From: Latrodectus hesperus
Lineage: Eukaryota > Arthropoda > Arachnida > Araneae > Theridiidae
Reading direction: 5' to 3'
Length of the DNA: 64,000 nucleotides
Assembly (NCBI GenBank): GCA_037975125.1
Contig: CM075850.1
Location: 68,334,890-68,398,889 of the forward strand
This document shows, one piece after another, positions 12,501 to 27,500 of this stretch. The translations under genes were made by a program, and so were the position numbers. Numbering within the stretch: position 1 is the first letter of the stretch; each line of letters starts with the position of its first letter. Below the pieces are notes generated by a model, which saw only the letters and a list, made by a program, of their open reading frames with translations, was not told the DNA's origin and searched no databases.

Positions 12501-15500
12501 GTTAAAAAAATTCTATAAGATATTGTTATTTTTGTAAATTATCTATTTAATACAACACTTAATATTTTACATTTATCATTGACATCCATTATTTGACTGT
12601 AAGATTGACATTTTTCATGAACAAAATTCTTTAATATGCTCGTGTAAAGAAATATCTTCTATTTCTATAAAATGTAATGTAGTTTTGTTTCGAATAGATC
12701 CAAATATTGAAAATTTTATTGCAAATTTATCGTTTGGGATTTCTACCCAAAGTGACATCAATGCAATTTTAAGCACAAATTTTCATATTTGTATGTGACA
12801 TTTAAATAATTCTTAAATAAATTTTTAAGTCAAGAAATATGTCTCATAAAACAATACAAAATCTTGTAATATCCAAAATTTAAATAATTTTCCATCAAAT
12901 CAATTTTACATTAATCTTTTTATGCGTAGTTAATTACTGGTCTACAAGTTTCCACTTGATAAAATGTGCTATATATTTCAACAAATTTTATTTCGTTTGT
13001 CATATCCAAATATTTCTCAACAGTAAGACTGACAAAAAATTGGAAACTAAAACCAAATTGCTTTGAATATTTTATGGAACTTCGTATTTTAGTTATTAGG
13101 TTCGCATTATACAAATATTCAATATGATATTAATGATTATGACAATATACAGAGAAAGTTATCTGTATTCATAATTTACATCAGTTCTTAACCGCTATTT
13201 AAACTTGGCTAAAATTTTTAATACCATTAAAACTTTGACCAACTGTTTTGATTGGTCAAGAACAAAAATCTCAATTTAGTTAATGGAATGACCGTTACAA
13301 ACTACATGATAGATTATGAACTGAGTGCTTTTCTAGCTTGCACTTTCTTTTGCTGAAGACAGAATATGTAACCATGGGCCTTTAATGTCTGACAATATTT
13401 AACTTTTGCATTTGCAGGAAAGGCGGTTTGCTGCTGAATAACATCATGGGGATAGTGGGAGCTGCATTGATGACTTTCAGCAAAGCGTGTGGCAGTTTCG
13501 AAATGCTCATCTTGGGAAGGCTCGTCATCGGCTTCAACTGTGGTGAGTAGGATCTCTTCTTAAAGGTCCTTATAGTGGACTTTTAGAGTAAATCTACGAT
13601 AATACTTTAAATAATATTGAGTAATCTCTATTTAAATCATTTTGATGGAGATGGCTCATTTTACTTATATGATGCTTAATGTCACTACATTTTTAATAAA
13701 GTTGGTTCGATATAGCAAGGCAAAATTAGTTGTTTAGAAATGACACACTTTAAAGCGAATAAGTTTCACTGGTAAACTTTTGCCTAGATCTAAATGCCAT
13801 AAGATTTTTTTCTGAAAGCAAAGCTAGATTAGCCAATCAGCTCACTTGCTCAAGCTGAAAAGAAAGTCCCAAGAATATTATATCATTTGACGCATCAGTT
13901 ACTCTGATAGTCGTAGAGTACATCACAATAAATAAAATGACAATTACTGTATTTCATTTTGAAAAGTAATACCACCTATTTTTCATCCCAAAACTGGTGC
14001 CTATGCTTAAATGATTAAAAGAGTATTAAATTCTGCAAATTAAGAAAAAGAGACAATGAGTAATATTTTGACATTTCGAATCATAATAAATTGAATTGAT
14101 GATATGATCAAGAAAAACAGGAAAATTGCTTTGACTTTAATTTTAAAATTTGTATTTTTGTGCATTGTCTGTGAAAATGTTTTAGTGAATCATATGTTTT
14201 AGTAATATATATGTATATATCAAATATAAACATTTGTTAAAGGTTTTATTTTTCATAATATTTTTCCATCGGTGTATCTTGTTTTTTGGCAAGCAAATTC
14301 TTATAAGCATTATCAATGTTTTTTCAGTGGTACCTATATAATAATATACATAATAAAAAAATTTATGAATCCTTTATGTCATAGGTTCCCAAAGTGGTCC
14401 AGGTGGACCTCCAGGGGTCCATAGGAGATCACACGGGGGCCCACGTAGACGTGAAAAGAAAACAGGGATTCATAAGTTGTAAGTGGGGGTCAACGAAACA
14501 TTTTCTGGTTTTCATAATAAAGAACAAAAATTTTGTCTTGGATTTAACAATCAACGCATGCAGGTAGCATCATTCACTAGGTAGATATTCAAAAATATTC
14601 AATACTCAGTTAAAACACAGAATTGAATAGAATAATACATAATAGTACAAATGTACTCGGTAAATTGAAATTAATGAAGCAAAATATTAGTCGGCGCGAA
14701 TTCTCCGAGTTTCCGCACTTGTCACAGATAGAATGCCTTGACGAGGATATTCAGACTTACGCTCAATATTTAAATACCCTGCATGATGACTTCAAAAATA
14801 GATTTGAAGATCATTCTGACGATGGAAATACCACCATGGTTCCTAACCCCATTTGATGAAATGGAAGAGGCGAATGTGGTATTACAAGAGGAGCTACTTG
14901 AGCTCAGCACCAACGAGGAACTGAAGGTGAAATTTAAAAAAGGCTATCAAACATTTTGGCTGCAGGCAGAAATCCCCGGAAGATATCCTGGGCTGTGGGA
15001 AATTGCGAGAACATTTTTGATAGCATTTTCCTCGTCATATCTTGTCGAAAGAAGTTTTAGTACCGTTACCAACCTGTAAACAAAAAAAGGAGCAGATTGA
15101 ACATCACAGAACGGGGAGATGTCAGATTATTCTTACAAAACTGAAGCCAAATATTGATAATTTGCTGTCAATTCCCAAGTCAATCCATCTCATTAAAAGT
15201 ATGGCTATTTTTTATTGTTGATCTATGTTTCAGAGTTCATTGTTGATTTTTTTATCAATTGTTGATTGTTTGTAATAATGCTTATAATTTTGTATAACCG
15301 AAAGTATTTTAAGGAATAGGACAAAGAAATTTGCTACTTTTTTTTCTTAACACCTGCAATTAGGAAGCTATTTTTAGGAGTTACGGGAATACAGTAGAAA
15401 TGTAGCAGCAGGGGGTCTACCGAAAATAGGAAAATTTTGAATGTGGTCCAAGAGAGAAAAATTTTCTGAACCCATGCTTTATGTGATATGATACCGTGAA

Positions 15501-18500
15501 AAATAATAGCTTGAGTGAAATTGTTTACTGGTTTCATATACTTTCAAGGTAAAATTTATAAGATATTGAGCACTTTCGTAAATTATAATGACACAAAATA
15601 TCACTAAAACATAAGATATCGTTATAAGCAGGAATAAATAATGGCCAAATTAATTTTATAAGAATGGTATATAAATTTGGAAAAAGCAATTATTTACATA
15701 CGCTTTTAAAAAAATGTTTCAGGCCAACCACACACATTTAATTTGGCATGTTTCATTAACCACGAAGATTTCATATTTGCATAAGTAACAGGAATTATAT
15801 CTCCATTACTAACGTTTGAAGGAAAATGACCCTAAACATTTCTAGCGCAAAAATTTTGAAATTTCACGTATATATAATGAAACTCCAACAATTTATTCAA
15901 AAGTACTGAAAGCTAGCTAAAAAAAAATTAGTATAACGCTCAGTAAATTTTAAATTTTTCATTTGCCCTTCTTTCAATCCCTTTGAAAAAGAGAATTTTT
16001 AAGCTTGAAATATGAGCCTTCTCTTCTGGTAATTTATGGGTCAGAGGATCACTTGGTTAAAAGTAAAACTGTGTGGGGCTTTCATGAATTCCTTAAAACT
16101 CTAAACTGATATTTTTTTCGCCCCCATGATCTCTTGTACCTGCTTATGTGTATGTGTGTCTGGTTGGAAATTTTTATTTTCCAACCATACTTTTTGAAGA
16201 AACGTGAAAAATTCTCTTAACTTCGTTTCAAAAGTTATCCAGTAAAAAAAGGGGAAGAGTCACCCCTACATTTCCTTGGGGATCTGATAGTTTCCAAGAG
16301 GCACATAAACCGGAGAATGTCCCCTAGATGAGTTTTATTCCCGTTTATTTATTCAGCCGGCATAATCTTCAGCCAGCCCTCTTGCGCTGTTCTTTATTTC
16401 CTATAAAACCTCAAGGTCACCTTCCCATGAGTGTCTTTTTGTGTTTGCTGACGAAATTGAACTGTTTTATCCCTGGATATTTTCTCATATAAATTAACTA
16501 AACTAACTCGTTTCGTACAGAAGATAACTTTCTTTTCTTTTTTCTTTTTCTTTTCTTTTACATTTCTTCTTAATTAAACTTTCCGAAATCTATCGAGTTA
16601 TGCTACCGTTATTTAAAATTACTGATGGCATTAAAATTTAATAAACTCAAATTATCTCTCGGAAAAGAAAATATGTTTAAATACATTAAAATATTTATTT
16701 GTGTAAAACTCGTCGATCTTCCAAACTGACAATGTATTGATTTATATTGTTTCCCAGTGCATATTTAATAAAAGTTTAATTTTTAAAAATTTTATTAGTA
16801 TTAAGCTTAATTTATTTGTCATTATGTTCCTATCTGGTGTGCATGAGAATGGATAAACAAGCAGATATAGAGAATATTTTTTGAAGAAGACAGTGACTCC
16901 AAACAGAAACAGAAGGGAACGCTGCTTCCTTTTTCGAAACGAGGATCCGAATTTTGAGCGAATCGGGCTGAAAGTCCAAATTTTCCCATCTTTACACCCG
17001 AGCCTTATTCGGAACTCGAACCCGAGCCCACTCGGAGAGAACCGAGCGTCATAACTACCATAAACGCTGAACGGCAATAATATTTTACAGAATATGGGGT
17101 TAAAAAATAGTGGGGCGCAATCTGTTTTCAAAAATAACTATCACAAAAGTACTTCAAATTCATTATTTTAGCAACAAAAATACATGAAACGCAATATATG
17201 AACCTCAAAACTAAGTTTCTCTTCGAATTGATACTTATTTGTTGTAAAGTTAACGCTACAACGCCATTTTTTGTCTGATTTTAAATGAAATTTTATATCA
17301 AACTCTTTGGTACACTTTTTTTAGATTCTAGAATCTCATAACTTTGAAGACCTTATTGACACTTTGTTCTATAATAAGTCTCAAATTTTTATTTTGTATT
17401 GTAAAGGCAGAGAAATAACTATTACAATAATAATTATAAGAAATGATATCTTGTTTAAGAATTTCCAATGGCTTACAAAATAACGTGTTTGGCTTATGGT
17501 TTTCTGTTGACAAATTTTCGTTTAATATCACTTGACTTATTAGACGAGTTTTTATCAACAATGGAAAACTAAGCCAAATACATGGCTATTATTTTTATAT
17601 TATTTGATCCTATTTTTTCCTGTTGATGTATTAGTATATGCATTAGTATTATTGTATGAATTATAATATGTATTAATATGTGAAAATGTATTAGTATTAT
17701 TAAAATATGTTTTAGTTTTGTAAAAACATATGAAATATTTTTTAATTTCATTCTTCAATAACATATTTCAAAATATTTTTAATTTATTTAACAATATTTT
17801 ATTCTTAACAAACAATAAATTTAAATGGTTTTTATTAATTTTTTTCTTTATCAGGTTTTTATTCTTTTTCCATAATTTTACAGTTCAATACTTACATGTT
17901 TTTTTTTGTTTTTAACATTTATATATTTCACTTTATTTATAGATAGAAATTTGTAGATACTTATAATTTATTTATAATTATAAGTATCTACAAATTTATC
18001 ATATATAAAGATTTCACATATATAAAGGTAGATTTTACATCTTTCGGCATATATTAAATGCGGACTGTATACTAATTTTTGAAACCCTAGAATTTTATGA
18101 ATGTAAACTTAATGTGTTATTAAAAAAGGTTTACTGTGTGTGGACAGTTTTGAAAAGGATAATATTTATAGTTGTGTAGCACTCTCTCTTATCTGGTATA
18201 ATAGGAACAAAGAAATAAGTTCCTTAAATAGCTCAAAATAATTTATTACAATTTAGGATACAATTTGAGCACAACGCAGATACATATATTACAAATAAAA
18301 CAAAATTACATTTAAACATATCATGTTAAAGGGAACAGGGTAAACATGAGAGTCATATCAATATACTTCTCATTCCTACGGTTGCTGGAGAGGTATCTCT
18401 TCCTTGTTGACGTCATGGGTAGTGCTGTAGACAGAGGGGACGCTATAGTTGTACATGGAAAAACTGCTCTCTTAATGTTTTTCGTCTCACTTTTGAATTG

Positions 18501-21500
18501 ATTCAATCATTTAATTTTCCATTCTTCATATACGTTAAATATATTTACAACTTTTTATTGTAAATAATTAAAACATCTTTACAAAGATTCTCTGATATAA
18601 CCAAGAGCTTATCATTTACTCATTATAATTTCGTCCAGGAGTAAAAACATTATCCTTATGAAACAAACGTAAATTGCTTACTTTACAATATATTATTGCC
18701 CCCTTATCAATACAAATAATTTCACGGAGAAGATTTTATTATGTGCAATGACAAAATTTTTACTTACAAAAAAGAAAATTATTATCCTGTGAACAATGTT
18801 CATATATAATTCTGTTTCTATAAAATTGAAGCATTTATTTCTTGAAGATATTAAAAATGTTGATTTATAAAATGCTATGCGTAAAATGATTATAAGCTCT
18901 CCAAATTCACTTACATGAATCAATATTTGTTTGCAATGCATAGATACGTATGCATGTAGATATGTGTATACTTCATCATTTACTTCACTAGAGATAATTT
19001 CATATTCATTGCTTACATAAACTTTTCTAATCTCACGAAAAATATAATAGTTAGATTACAGATAAGGTAAGTATATAATGAGGTCATCACTCTGGAGAAG
19101 TGAGAAAAAATGTAAATGCTAATTCTTTATCTTATTAACACATACACTGACGTCTTTAGTATGTCCAAATGTCAAACTTTCTAAAATCATCTTCAAAGTA
19201 TCTCTGTAAGACAAATATCAGGAAATTTCAAGATATTTAAATACATTTTAATTAGTTCTAAACTATGATTATCAAGTTATGCTATTACCTGTTAAAATGA
19301 ATATTTGTTGCGAATTTCACCAGTGAAATTCATTGCTTCTGTAATTGATTGTAATGAGATGTTTACTTCCTGTGTTTGCAGCTCTTTATTAAACCAAACG
19401 TATCTGATTCAAAACTTTGAAAAGATTTTCAAGGTGGTCCTTTGAAGAGATTGATATACATAACAAAATTATTTCTATTTTATTAATACGAGTATTATAG
19501 GTTTTTAATAGCAGAAACATAAATGGTTGTTCAGATAACATTTTTCATTTGCTTCGGTTTATTACCAATAATTATTGTAATAATTGTTAAATAACCCTTA
19601 TTCACACTGTATTAAGAAAACAAATTTGAACATAATTATATAGGATTAAATCATTGATCTTAACTGGGGAATGTCTATAGTTTATATAATGTAAATTATA
19701 AAGTGCAGAGTACTTTTTTTGTGCGAAAGAATTAATGCGATTATCATTAAAAAGAATTTGAATCGTTGTTTTCTATGTTTGGGAGCTAATGTTATTTCGA
19801 AACTCCTTCAAATTAAATAGTGAAGTGTTCATAAGTTTTAAGCAGTTTTATTTTAAATATTGTGTGTAAGGTGAAATTTTCAGGAGAAAAATGTGATGGT
19901 TAGTTATAGTATTTTTCAAAATTTAAAATTTCATTCTGCTTCTATAGTCTTTGTTTGGTTCATAAATTTATGTTTAAATATTTTGAGCTAGACTAAATAA
20001 TTGAGCTAGACTAAAATACTGTAGAATTATTTCAGAGCGAATACTTAGTGTTTGTTTTTCTAAGGTGCATTCATTAACAAATTTATATACAATCAGAAAT
20101 ACAATACTGAAAGAAATATATGATAATCCATAAATTTCTGTATGGTATTTATGTGCTTCTAAAAGTGCTCCAGGTTACATTAGGAAACAATTGTGCTTTG
20201 ATGTAAATTATTGCGTGTTAAGTGTAATAAAAATATTTATTTTCTTTTTTTTAGGTTTAAGTACAGCTCTGGTGCCTATGTATCTTTCAGAAATCTCCCC
20301 GGTCACGTTAAGAGGCGGTCTTGGTAAGTACTTCGTACCTTTTGTATCTGTAGTAGTCCTTGTCACTGGCATTTCGAAAATAATAAATGCCTACACCACC
20401 ATTAGGTGACACTATTGGTGAAATTATTTTGTTGCTAGAAAAAAAAAGAATGAATGTTGAATTCACAAGTGAAATATAAACAGAAATAAATGGACTTCTC
20501 GATTCTTTTATATTAGTATAAGATTAATGTTCCGAATCACTTATCAACGAATTCATTATGTTGATTTGCAAAGCTCATAATCATTGCAAGATTGGCCCCA
20601 CACTTTGTATTTCGTTGAAGTAGTCACTTACCTTCAGTAATTCATGCTCTATATGAATGTCCCAACTATATTCAAAACAGAATACGCTCTGCCTTGGGAT
20701 TCACCATTTTGCGGCTTCAATTGCAATTTCGGTCACGTATGTTTGTAGTGGTTAGGCCCTGAAGTCCTTACTCAATTAGCACACTTCTGAAAAAAGTGAT
20801 CTCGAAGCTCTGAACCAATCAACCAGAACTCTCTTAATAAAACGTTTTTACTAAAGTAAATATATTTTCAAAAACATGGTCATTGAATTTAAAACTAAAT
20901 CATATTTCATCATTTCGAAATTTTTCAACCATTATTTAGAATGAGTTTAAATTTTCATTTTATTAAGATCCTGTTAAAATTGTTTCTCATCACTCCCTTT
21001 TTTCGCTAACTAGTTCTCGTTAGAATGATTAACAACTTCAGTTTATCAATTTTATATACATAAGTATTTTTCTATATGTTTCTGTGTGTTACAGGACAAA
21101 TTTCAAACTGGGAAAACTGAAACTTCAAACTTAACTCTTTTTCTAAAAATCTTTCTAATCAACTCAATTATTTTTCAATGCATTTATTGATTTAAAATAA
21201 TTTATATTTTAATACAGTTTGAATATTGTTATAAATATTAACTTAGTATTTCATACAAAATCATTGTCAACTGCTCATTGGGAAATTATTTTTTGTTACA
21301 ACAACTAATTGCTAGTTTGTAAATTTTTAAATTTCAGTTGAAGCAATCATCAATTTCTTTTCACATAATTTTAATGAAACACTGCTGTGTATATCATATT
21401 ATTTTCAAATTATTACTGATAAGTAAACATTTTTATTACAAGTGAACTCTTCCGAAATTTGAGAAACAAGTTAAGTGCACAATGGAGAAGAACGCAAAAC

Positions 21501-24500
21501 ATTTTAGTTGCTTGTCTGCTGACTTCTTTATTAAACTCTTCAGCTACCAGCTTTCAAGATACGTGTTCCTGCATATATAATTTTAAGGTTTTGTATCTGA
21601 ACATTTTTACAATGCGTGGATTCGCTCCAATTTCTCAACGGGTTAGAAAATTGCATTTCTCGCCGAGATCTGAATCTTCAATTTAGACCAAAGGAAGCTT
21701 TTTTTCTTGCTTTGGCTTCTTTTTACCTCTAAGAAACGCCAAACTGGATTAATTATGGCCGTTAAATCGGGCAATAGTCAATTTCTCTTGCTTTTTTCCC
21801 TTCCTATCTTGCATTAAAATCCTCAAAGTAAAACCGCAGCGGATGTTTTAAATGAGAAGTACCAGGACAAGAGGAAAAAAGTTGGCAGCGATGAGATTTT
21901 TTTTAAAATAAAACACATAAGAAAAGATACCTGAATTCAAAAAACTTAAGTAAGAAAAAGAAAACTTTTCAAGCTTTTCATGTATGTGTTTGGCTCGTTG
22001 GGTTGTAAAGGGCAAAAGAACAAATAACTTCGAGAGCACCGAGCAAAAAAGGGAATTTTTTACTCTTGGAATTAAATTACTAAAAAGGAATAAGGAAAAA
22101 TCCCTCTCTGGAATAAAAAAGGGGGATTTTAATTCTTACTCAGAAGTATCCCATCCACCCTTTTACGCCATTTTGTATGCATGGAATTTAAGTCTAGCAA
22201 AAAGTTGAGTCCCAAAGTGAGGAAGATTTTTCAGAATTTTTTTAAAAGACTTTTTATATTTTTCCTGACCATGGTTACTTTTTAAATGGAAACTTGCTTT
22301 TTGAAGGTTATAGAAAATGTTTAATCACTGTCATTTCATTATTCTTTCTTTTTCTGTATGGTTCACTGAATTCTGAAATGATTTGATAAGGAAAAGCAGT
22401 TTTATTTTAAATTTTTCGTTTAGAATTATATTTTAACGTAACAGCAAGGACTACCGCGCGCGCAGTAACTGATTACTTGTGTGAAAAGAGAGATACAACG
22501 TGGCTAACTAAATAAAATATTGGAAATATTGTGAAAGAAAGATTTTTTTAAACAACACAGGCACTTTTATTTTTTTAAATGGATGATTTTCAAACACAAA
22601 AATTTATAAAGTTAGTAAATCTAACTATTCTCTTCAGATAAATTGCTGTTATACATAGCGTAACAAATTGTCAGATATTAGAAAATTCTTTTCGACATTT
22701 TAATGTAATCAGTCACATTATTTTATCTAATCAGTCACATTACTTAATTAAATATCGTTAGTCGATATCTTAAATAATTTTCTGCAAATTTGCTCTCGAT
22801 ACATATAGCTCTGTAAGTGTTTCCTCATTAAGACATTGCTTCTTTATTTAAAAATATAATTTCAATGTGCGATTTATTTTTAGTCCAAATTTGAAATTTA
22901 AGAGTTTTTAAAAATAATTGTTACATTCTTTCACCAAATAAATCGGCTTATATTTAAAAAATTCTTTGGGTTTAAAATAAAATTTCTTTATACCTATTTT
23001 TTTTAAAAAAAAGATAGCATGTGCCGTGTTATTGCTTTCTGTCATTTTCTTAAGATCTCAATATCAGTCAAGTATGTCTTATCAACAATTAGAAATTATC
23101 ATTAATAAGTATGATACCAGAAAACTTTACTTATTATCTACAATTTCTAAGCTATATATACAGATTCATTTGATATTTTTATTAAGAAGAAATATTAACT
23201 AATATACCAACATTTTAACAACACTTTACTTCCATCCCAAACAGCTAATACAACGGAAGATTATTGCCAAGAATGAATTGTGTGTAACTATACAAATCAA
23301 CACTCTATTATATTGTTTCTCAGACTATATTACACAAAACAAATCTTATATTAATTTTGGTATTTCAAACTTCTTTCAAAACAGTTCTTTATACCAGATT
23401 TTCTAATCCTTCCGAAAAAGTCAGATCTTTCCAATTAAAACTTTCATATCTTTGAAACATACAGTTTTCAGAGGGGCTTTTGTTGAGAATTAAGCTTCGA
23501 AACTGGAATATAAAAAATTATAATTGTTTAACTGTTTATCTGTAAAACTTAACAAATCATAGTTGAAACTATCTAAAATATTCAAATAAACATGTCAAAT
23601 CATATTAGGAAAGATGTAAGTTATATTTAATATATAATTGGATATAGATTAGAAAACAATGTTGCTTGAAGAATATTCTTGAAACCTGTAGTAATAACTT
23701 AATTTCAAACTTATATAACCCTTGCTTACATGCATATAACGCCAAGGAGTTATCTTCAGGGAGGTCTAACTAAATTAATGTTGGTAAAAGGAAGAAATGA
23801 AATTCTAATTTCGAAGCCTCCAGCGAAATTTGCATCTAAATAGAATAATTAAGGTGCCCACTTTAAAGGATTCAAATTCGCAAGCGACATTATCAAACAC
23901 TGAAGGAACAGAAATTGTACCAACCATGCAATCGTTTTATTCTTCTGTATAAATTTCGTGCACATAATTATGCCCTTCCCCATTAAGGCCAAGGTATTCA
24001 GTTATTCAATTGCTTTCACTGGTCTGGTATTGCTTTTCAAATGGAATGCTGTGCTTAATAGAATGCGTATTTTGTAACTTTATTACTGAAATGTTTACTT
24101 CATGGTATCTATTTATTGAAGTTTTTTGCTTAATTTTATTGATATTTAATAGAAAATTGTAGTAAATATATTTAACTTTAAAATATATTATGGGATTCAC
24201 TCACGTTTGAGGCAACTGTTTCTTAAAGGTTAATTTCAATTTTCTTTTATCATATTTTTAGTTAAATCATGATGTAAAGATAATTATATTTTAATTGCAT
24301 GTAGAACAATTTTTGCGAAATTGGTTATTTTCTGGTGAATTTTATTGAAATTTTAATAAAATGTATAACATTGTGCATAAAAGTGTAATGCGTCAATTTT
24401 AATTTATTCTTAAAGTTTATATAACAGAGACTTTTGAAGCAAAATGCAAGAGAAATATGCAGCGATAAAGAAAATAGGGTGGAGAAAATACAGGAATATG

Positions 24501-27500
24501 GATATTTCGTGAAATTTTACTAAACATTCCTATTAAAAATAGCTGTAAATGAAAAATTCTTAATCTGTATTCAAAATTTTGCTTCGTTTCATAGATAATA
24601 TTTAAAACATATAAACCAAGTTTCATCCAAATATCTTTAACACGATACCTAAAATAATAATAATGGTTTGGAAATTTTGTGAAAAACAAAGTTTTGAGAA
24701 AAAATGCTTTAAAAAAATTGCTTATGATGGCGAAGAAGTTGCCACTTCTTCCTGAATGATGTGTAAGCAAAATAACGGTATATTTATGGCTATCAATCAG
24801 CACATTACAAAAATACATACAAATTTCAAAAATAGTAAAAAAAATAAAATACCACTTTACCACTTTCGGTTTGAAAAGTCAACTTTCTGTTTCGTTTTTC
24901 AAATAACATGACGCATTTCAAAATTCTGTAACTTAATTTCTATTTGACCTACAATAAAACGAAACACTGTTTTGGAAACTGGAAGGCTATGAGTACTAGA
25001 TTCACAAATAAAAAAAACTGACACCTGTTATCGAGAATCAACTTTTCAACGTAAGATATGCATTAAACATTTCTTTGTTACTTAAACTTTTTATTAATGT
25101 TCAATAACAAATATCTTATATTGGTTGATAAATGTTGTTGTTGATTATAATTCCAGATAATGTAGCTAAGCTACACCATCTCCGTAAAACAAAAAATGTC
25201 CAGAAGGTCCAAAAATAAAATCGGATCCCTTAAAATGTCAAAAAATGTAAGATTTAGACAAATAAGAAAATGATCGGGGGAGGCCTGAACAGCCCCACGC
25301 CAATGACACTCTGGAAAGAGACTCTCACCCTGGTGAAAGGTAAGTGATTTGATATGACCGCTCAGAAAGCGGGAGAGAGCCGTCTTCTGTTTTCTTGACA
25401 TATTGAGCTTGTGGCTCCAATGAGTCTTTTACCAAAGTACCACGGGTGAGCAGGAGTAACTTTCCAAAGTGTACTTAATTCCTTCCTTTTGATCGAGGAA
25501 GTTTCAGAATAGGTTAATTTAGCGTTGCCATGCAGGTTATCAGCAGAGGCAGCCTTGGCCAAATTATCGACAATCTCATTACCATTCAATCCAACATCTA
25601 TAAACATTTACAATTTTTTCTTACATTTATAGTACTCCTTTATATTTAAAGTTAATCCATTATGTTCATTTATGGACATTTAAAAAATGCAATTTGTAAA
25701 AAAATATATAAATATCCTTTTTGCATTTCTAAATATAATATATTTTTACAAAAACAAAATACCAATACTTGTTTGTCTTTAATCAGCCCGTGATTCAAAT
25801 TAACACCATTTTGAAAATAATCATAATAATCTGTAAACTTATTTTTAATATATGTAAAATTTAATTTTTAATTAGAGAGGCAGAAAAGAGATGTGGAAAA
25901 AGACGAGAGGAAAAAGCATAATTTGGGAAAACATGCATCTCCAATTTTTGTGTCATTTAACAGAGGTTCATCTCAACTTTCACATAAGAATCTTTTATCA
26001 TAAGCATGTTGTATATCAATTAGGCAGACATTGTTTCATTACAAATTTTGAACTTACTCAGAAATAAAATACATTTGATTTCACTGATATTTGATATTAG
26101 TTAAGTTCATTATATGCACATATATCTATTATACTTTGAATAATTAACCCGTATAAAACATGGTTGTTTTAAATAATGTTTATTTATTAAAAAATATAGT
26201 AATGGAATTTTCGCGCAATTTTTAATCCCTTACTTTCTAGAGCAAAAATAACCTGATATAATTGATATAATTATCAGAACAAATTCATCAATGTCAGATA
26301 TAAGAGGTCTTGTGAAAGAATAGTTATTTTAAATTACATATTTTTTATTAAAATAGCTATCAGTAAATCTCAGTAAATTAAAGTTAAAAAATAAGATTAT
26401 ACTGAAATTATTCTGAAAATTAAAGTATCTTCTGTACTTAAATTCTAAAAGTGCTTATGAGAATCCTTTAAACTATTTCGACTTTGTGTGATAATTTATT
26501 CCTGTTCAAATTGCATTGTTTATCATTAGAATACAATTAAAATATCTATAAAAATTTTTTATCATACCTTTATTTTACTTAAGTAGTTTAAATGTTTATT
26601 AAAATATAATATTTTATATTAATTCACATGAATAATATTATCACACTACTACGTTTATTACTTAATAAATGTATTTATTTGTATAGAAAATTTTTTAAAA
26701 AATGACAAATTTTCTTAGATAAAAAAGGTAATGAAAGATAATTCTACGTCTAATAATACGTTAATAAAATATTTTAAAGCAAAACGGTATACAAGCTATT
26801 TGTTATTTTTATTTTGGATTATTTTAAAAGTACAAAATTATTACATTATTTTAACATTTAAATAAGAAATTTAATAAGAAAAACTTTACTGTCGAATAAT
26901 CGTATTATTTTATGGGATAATCTTGTAACAATTCAACTGCAAAATGTTAATTTTTTTTCGTAGTCACTTTATCTATTACTTGAAGAATCTTTTTTTTTTT
27001 TTTTTTTTTTTTTTTTGATGGAATTGGATAGCTCTGCAGAGGTTGTTAAAAAATTGAACCCCAGTAATATTTCCACAAATTCATAAGAATTCTGTTTATT
27101 TTATATTTTTATGAGTTGAACTACAATATACTCTGGATAAATAACCTATGAAAAGTATAACTACAAATAATTTAATAGGTGAACTTTTAATTGAATCACA
27201 TAAATCTAAAATTCTAACGACATTAAATATAAAACTAAATTATATTCTTATATTTAATTTCGTTAAATGGTGTCTGAATCTCTAAGGTTACAGTGAAGTA
27301 CTGACAAGGGTATGAGATACAGCTTTTCCTTTAAAGGTACTTTAGGATGCATCTTTCAATATACCACCATGGAATAGTTGATAATTCTGATCTGTCATTC
27401 TAAATTGTACAGGACACGTGTAAAATGATCTCGGTCCGAGATCATTTTACATGTATCCTATATTTAGATTTTTATTGTTAGTGTAACTATATTTAGGTAA

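Larger units (their letters stand above)
574..13417 (+). other. Intron 1 (12.8 kb)
   Basis: GTAAGC...GCAG intron. It contains the full-length minus-strand LINE at 4352-9289. Outside it the sequence is AT-rich with no gene. A GC-richer block of unknown nature lies at about 3300-3850, another short one at 10600-10980, and a third at 11900-12290 that holds a 123-codon open frame of unknown meaning and a TGACGTCA site at 12198. No transporter-like exon duplicates were seen. Confidence 0.85.
13543..20254 (+). other. Intron 2 (6.7 kb)
   Basis: Holds the hAT element at 14380-15476, a tRNA-like SINE candidate on the minus strand near 16870-17065, and a perfect 22-base inverted repeat at 17947-17997. 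A GC-richer block at 18330-18480 carries TGACGTCA at 18408. The rest is AT-rich with nothing recognisable. Confidence 0.85.

Noticed and set aside
18138..18520. A solo LTR on the minus strand
   Set aside because: The patch has an LTR-like AATAAA region and could start with TG, but no matching ends or short target duplication could be found.
24417..24863. 148-codon minus-strand open frame as a gene
   Set aside because: It is rich in F, Y, I and K as expected from AT-rich sequence, has no recognisable motif and lies in an intron.
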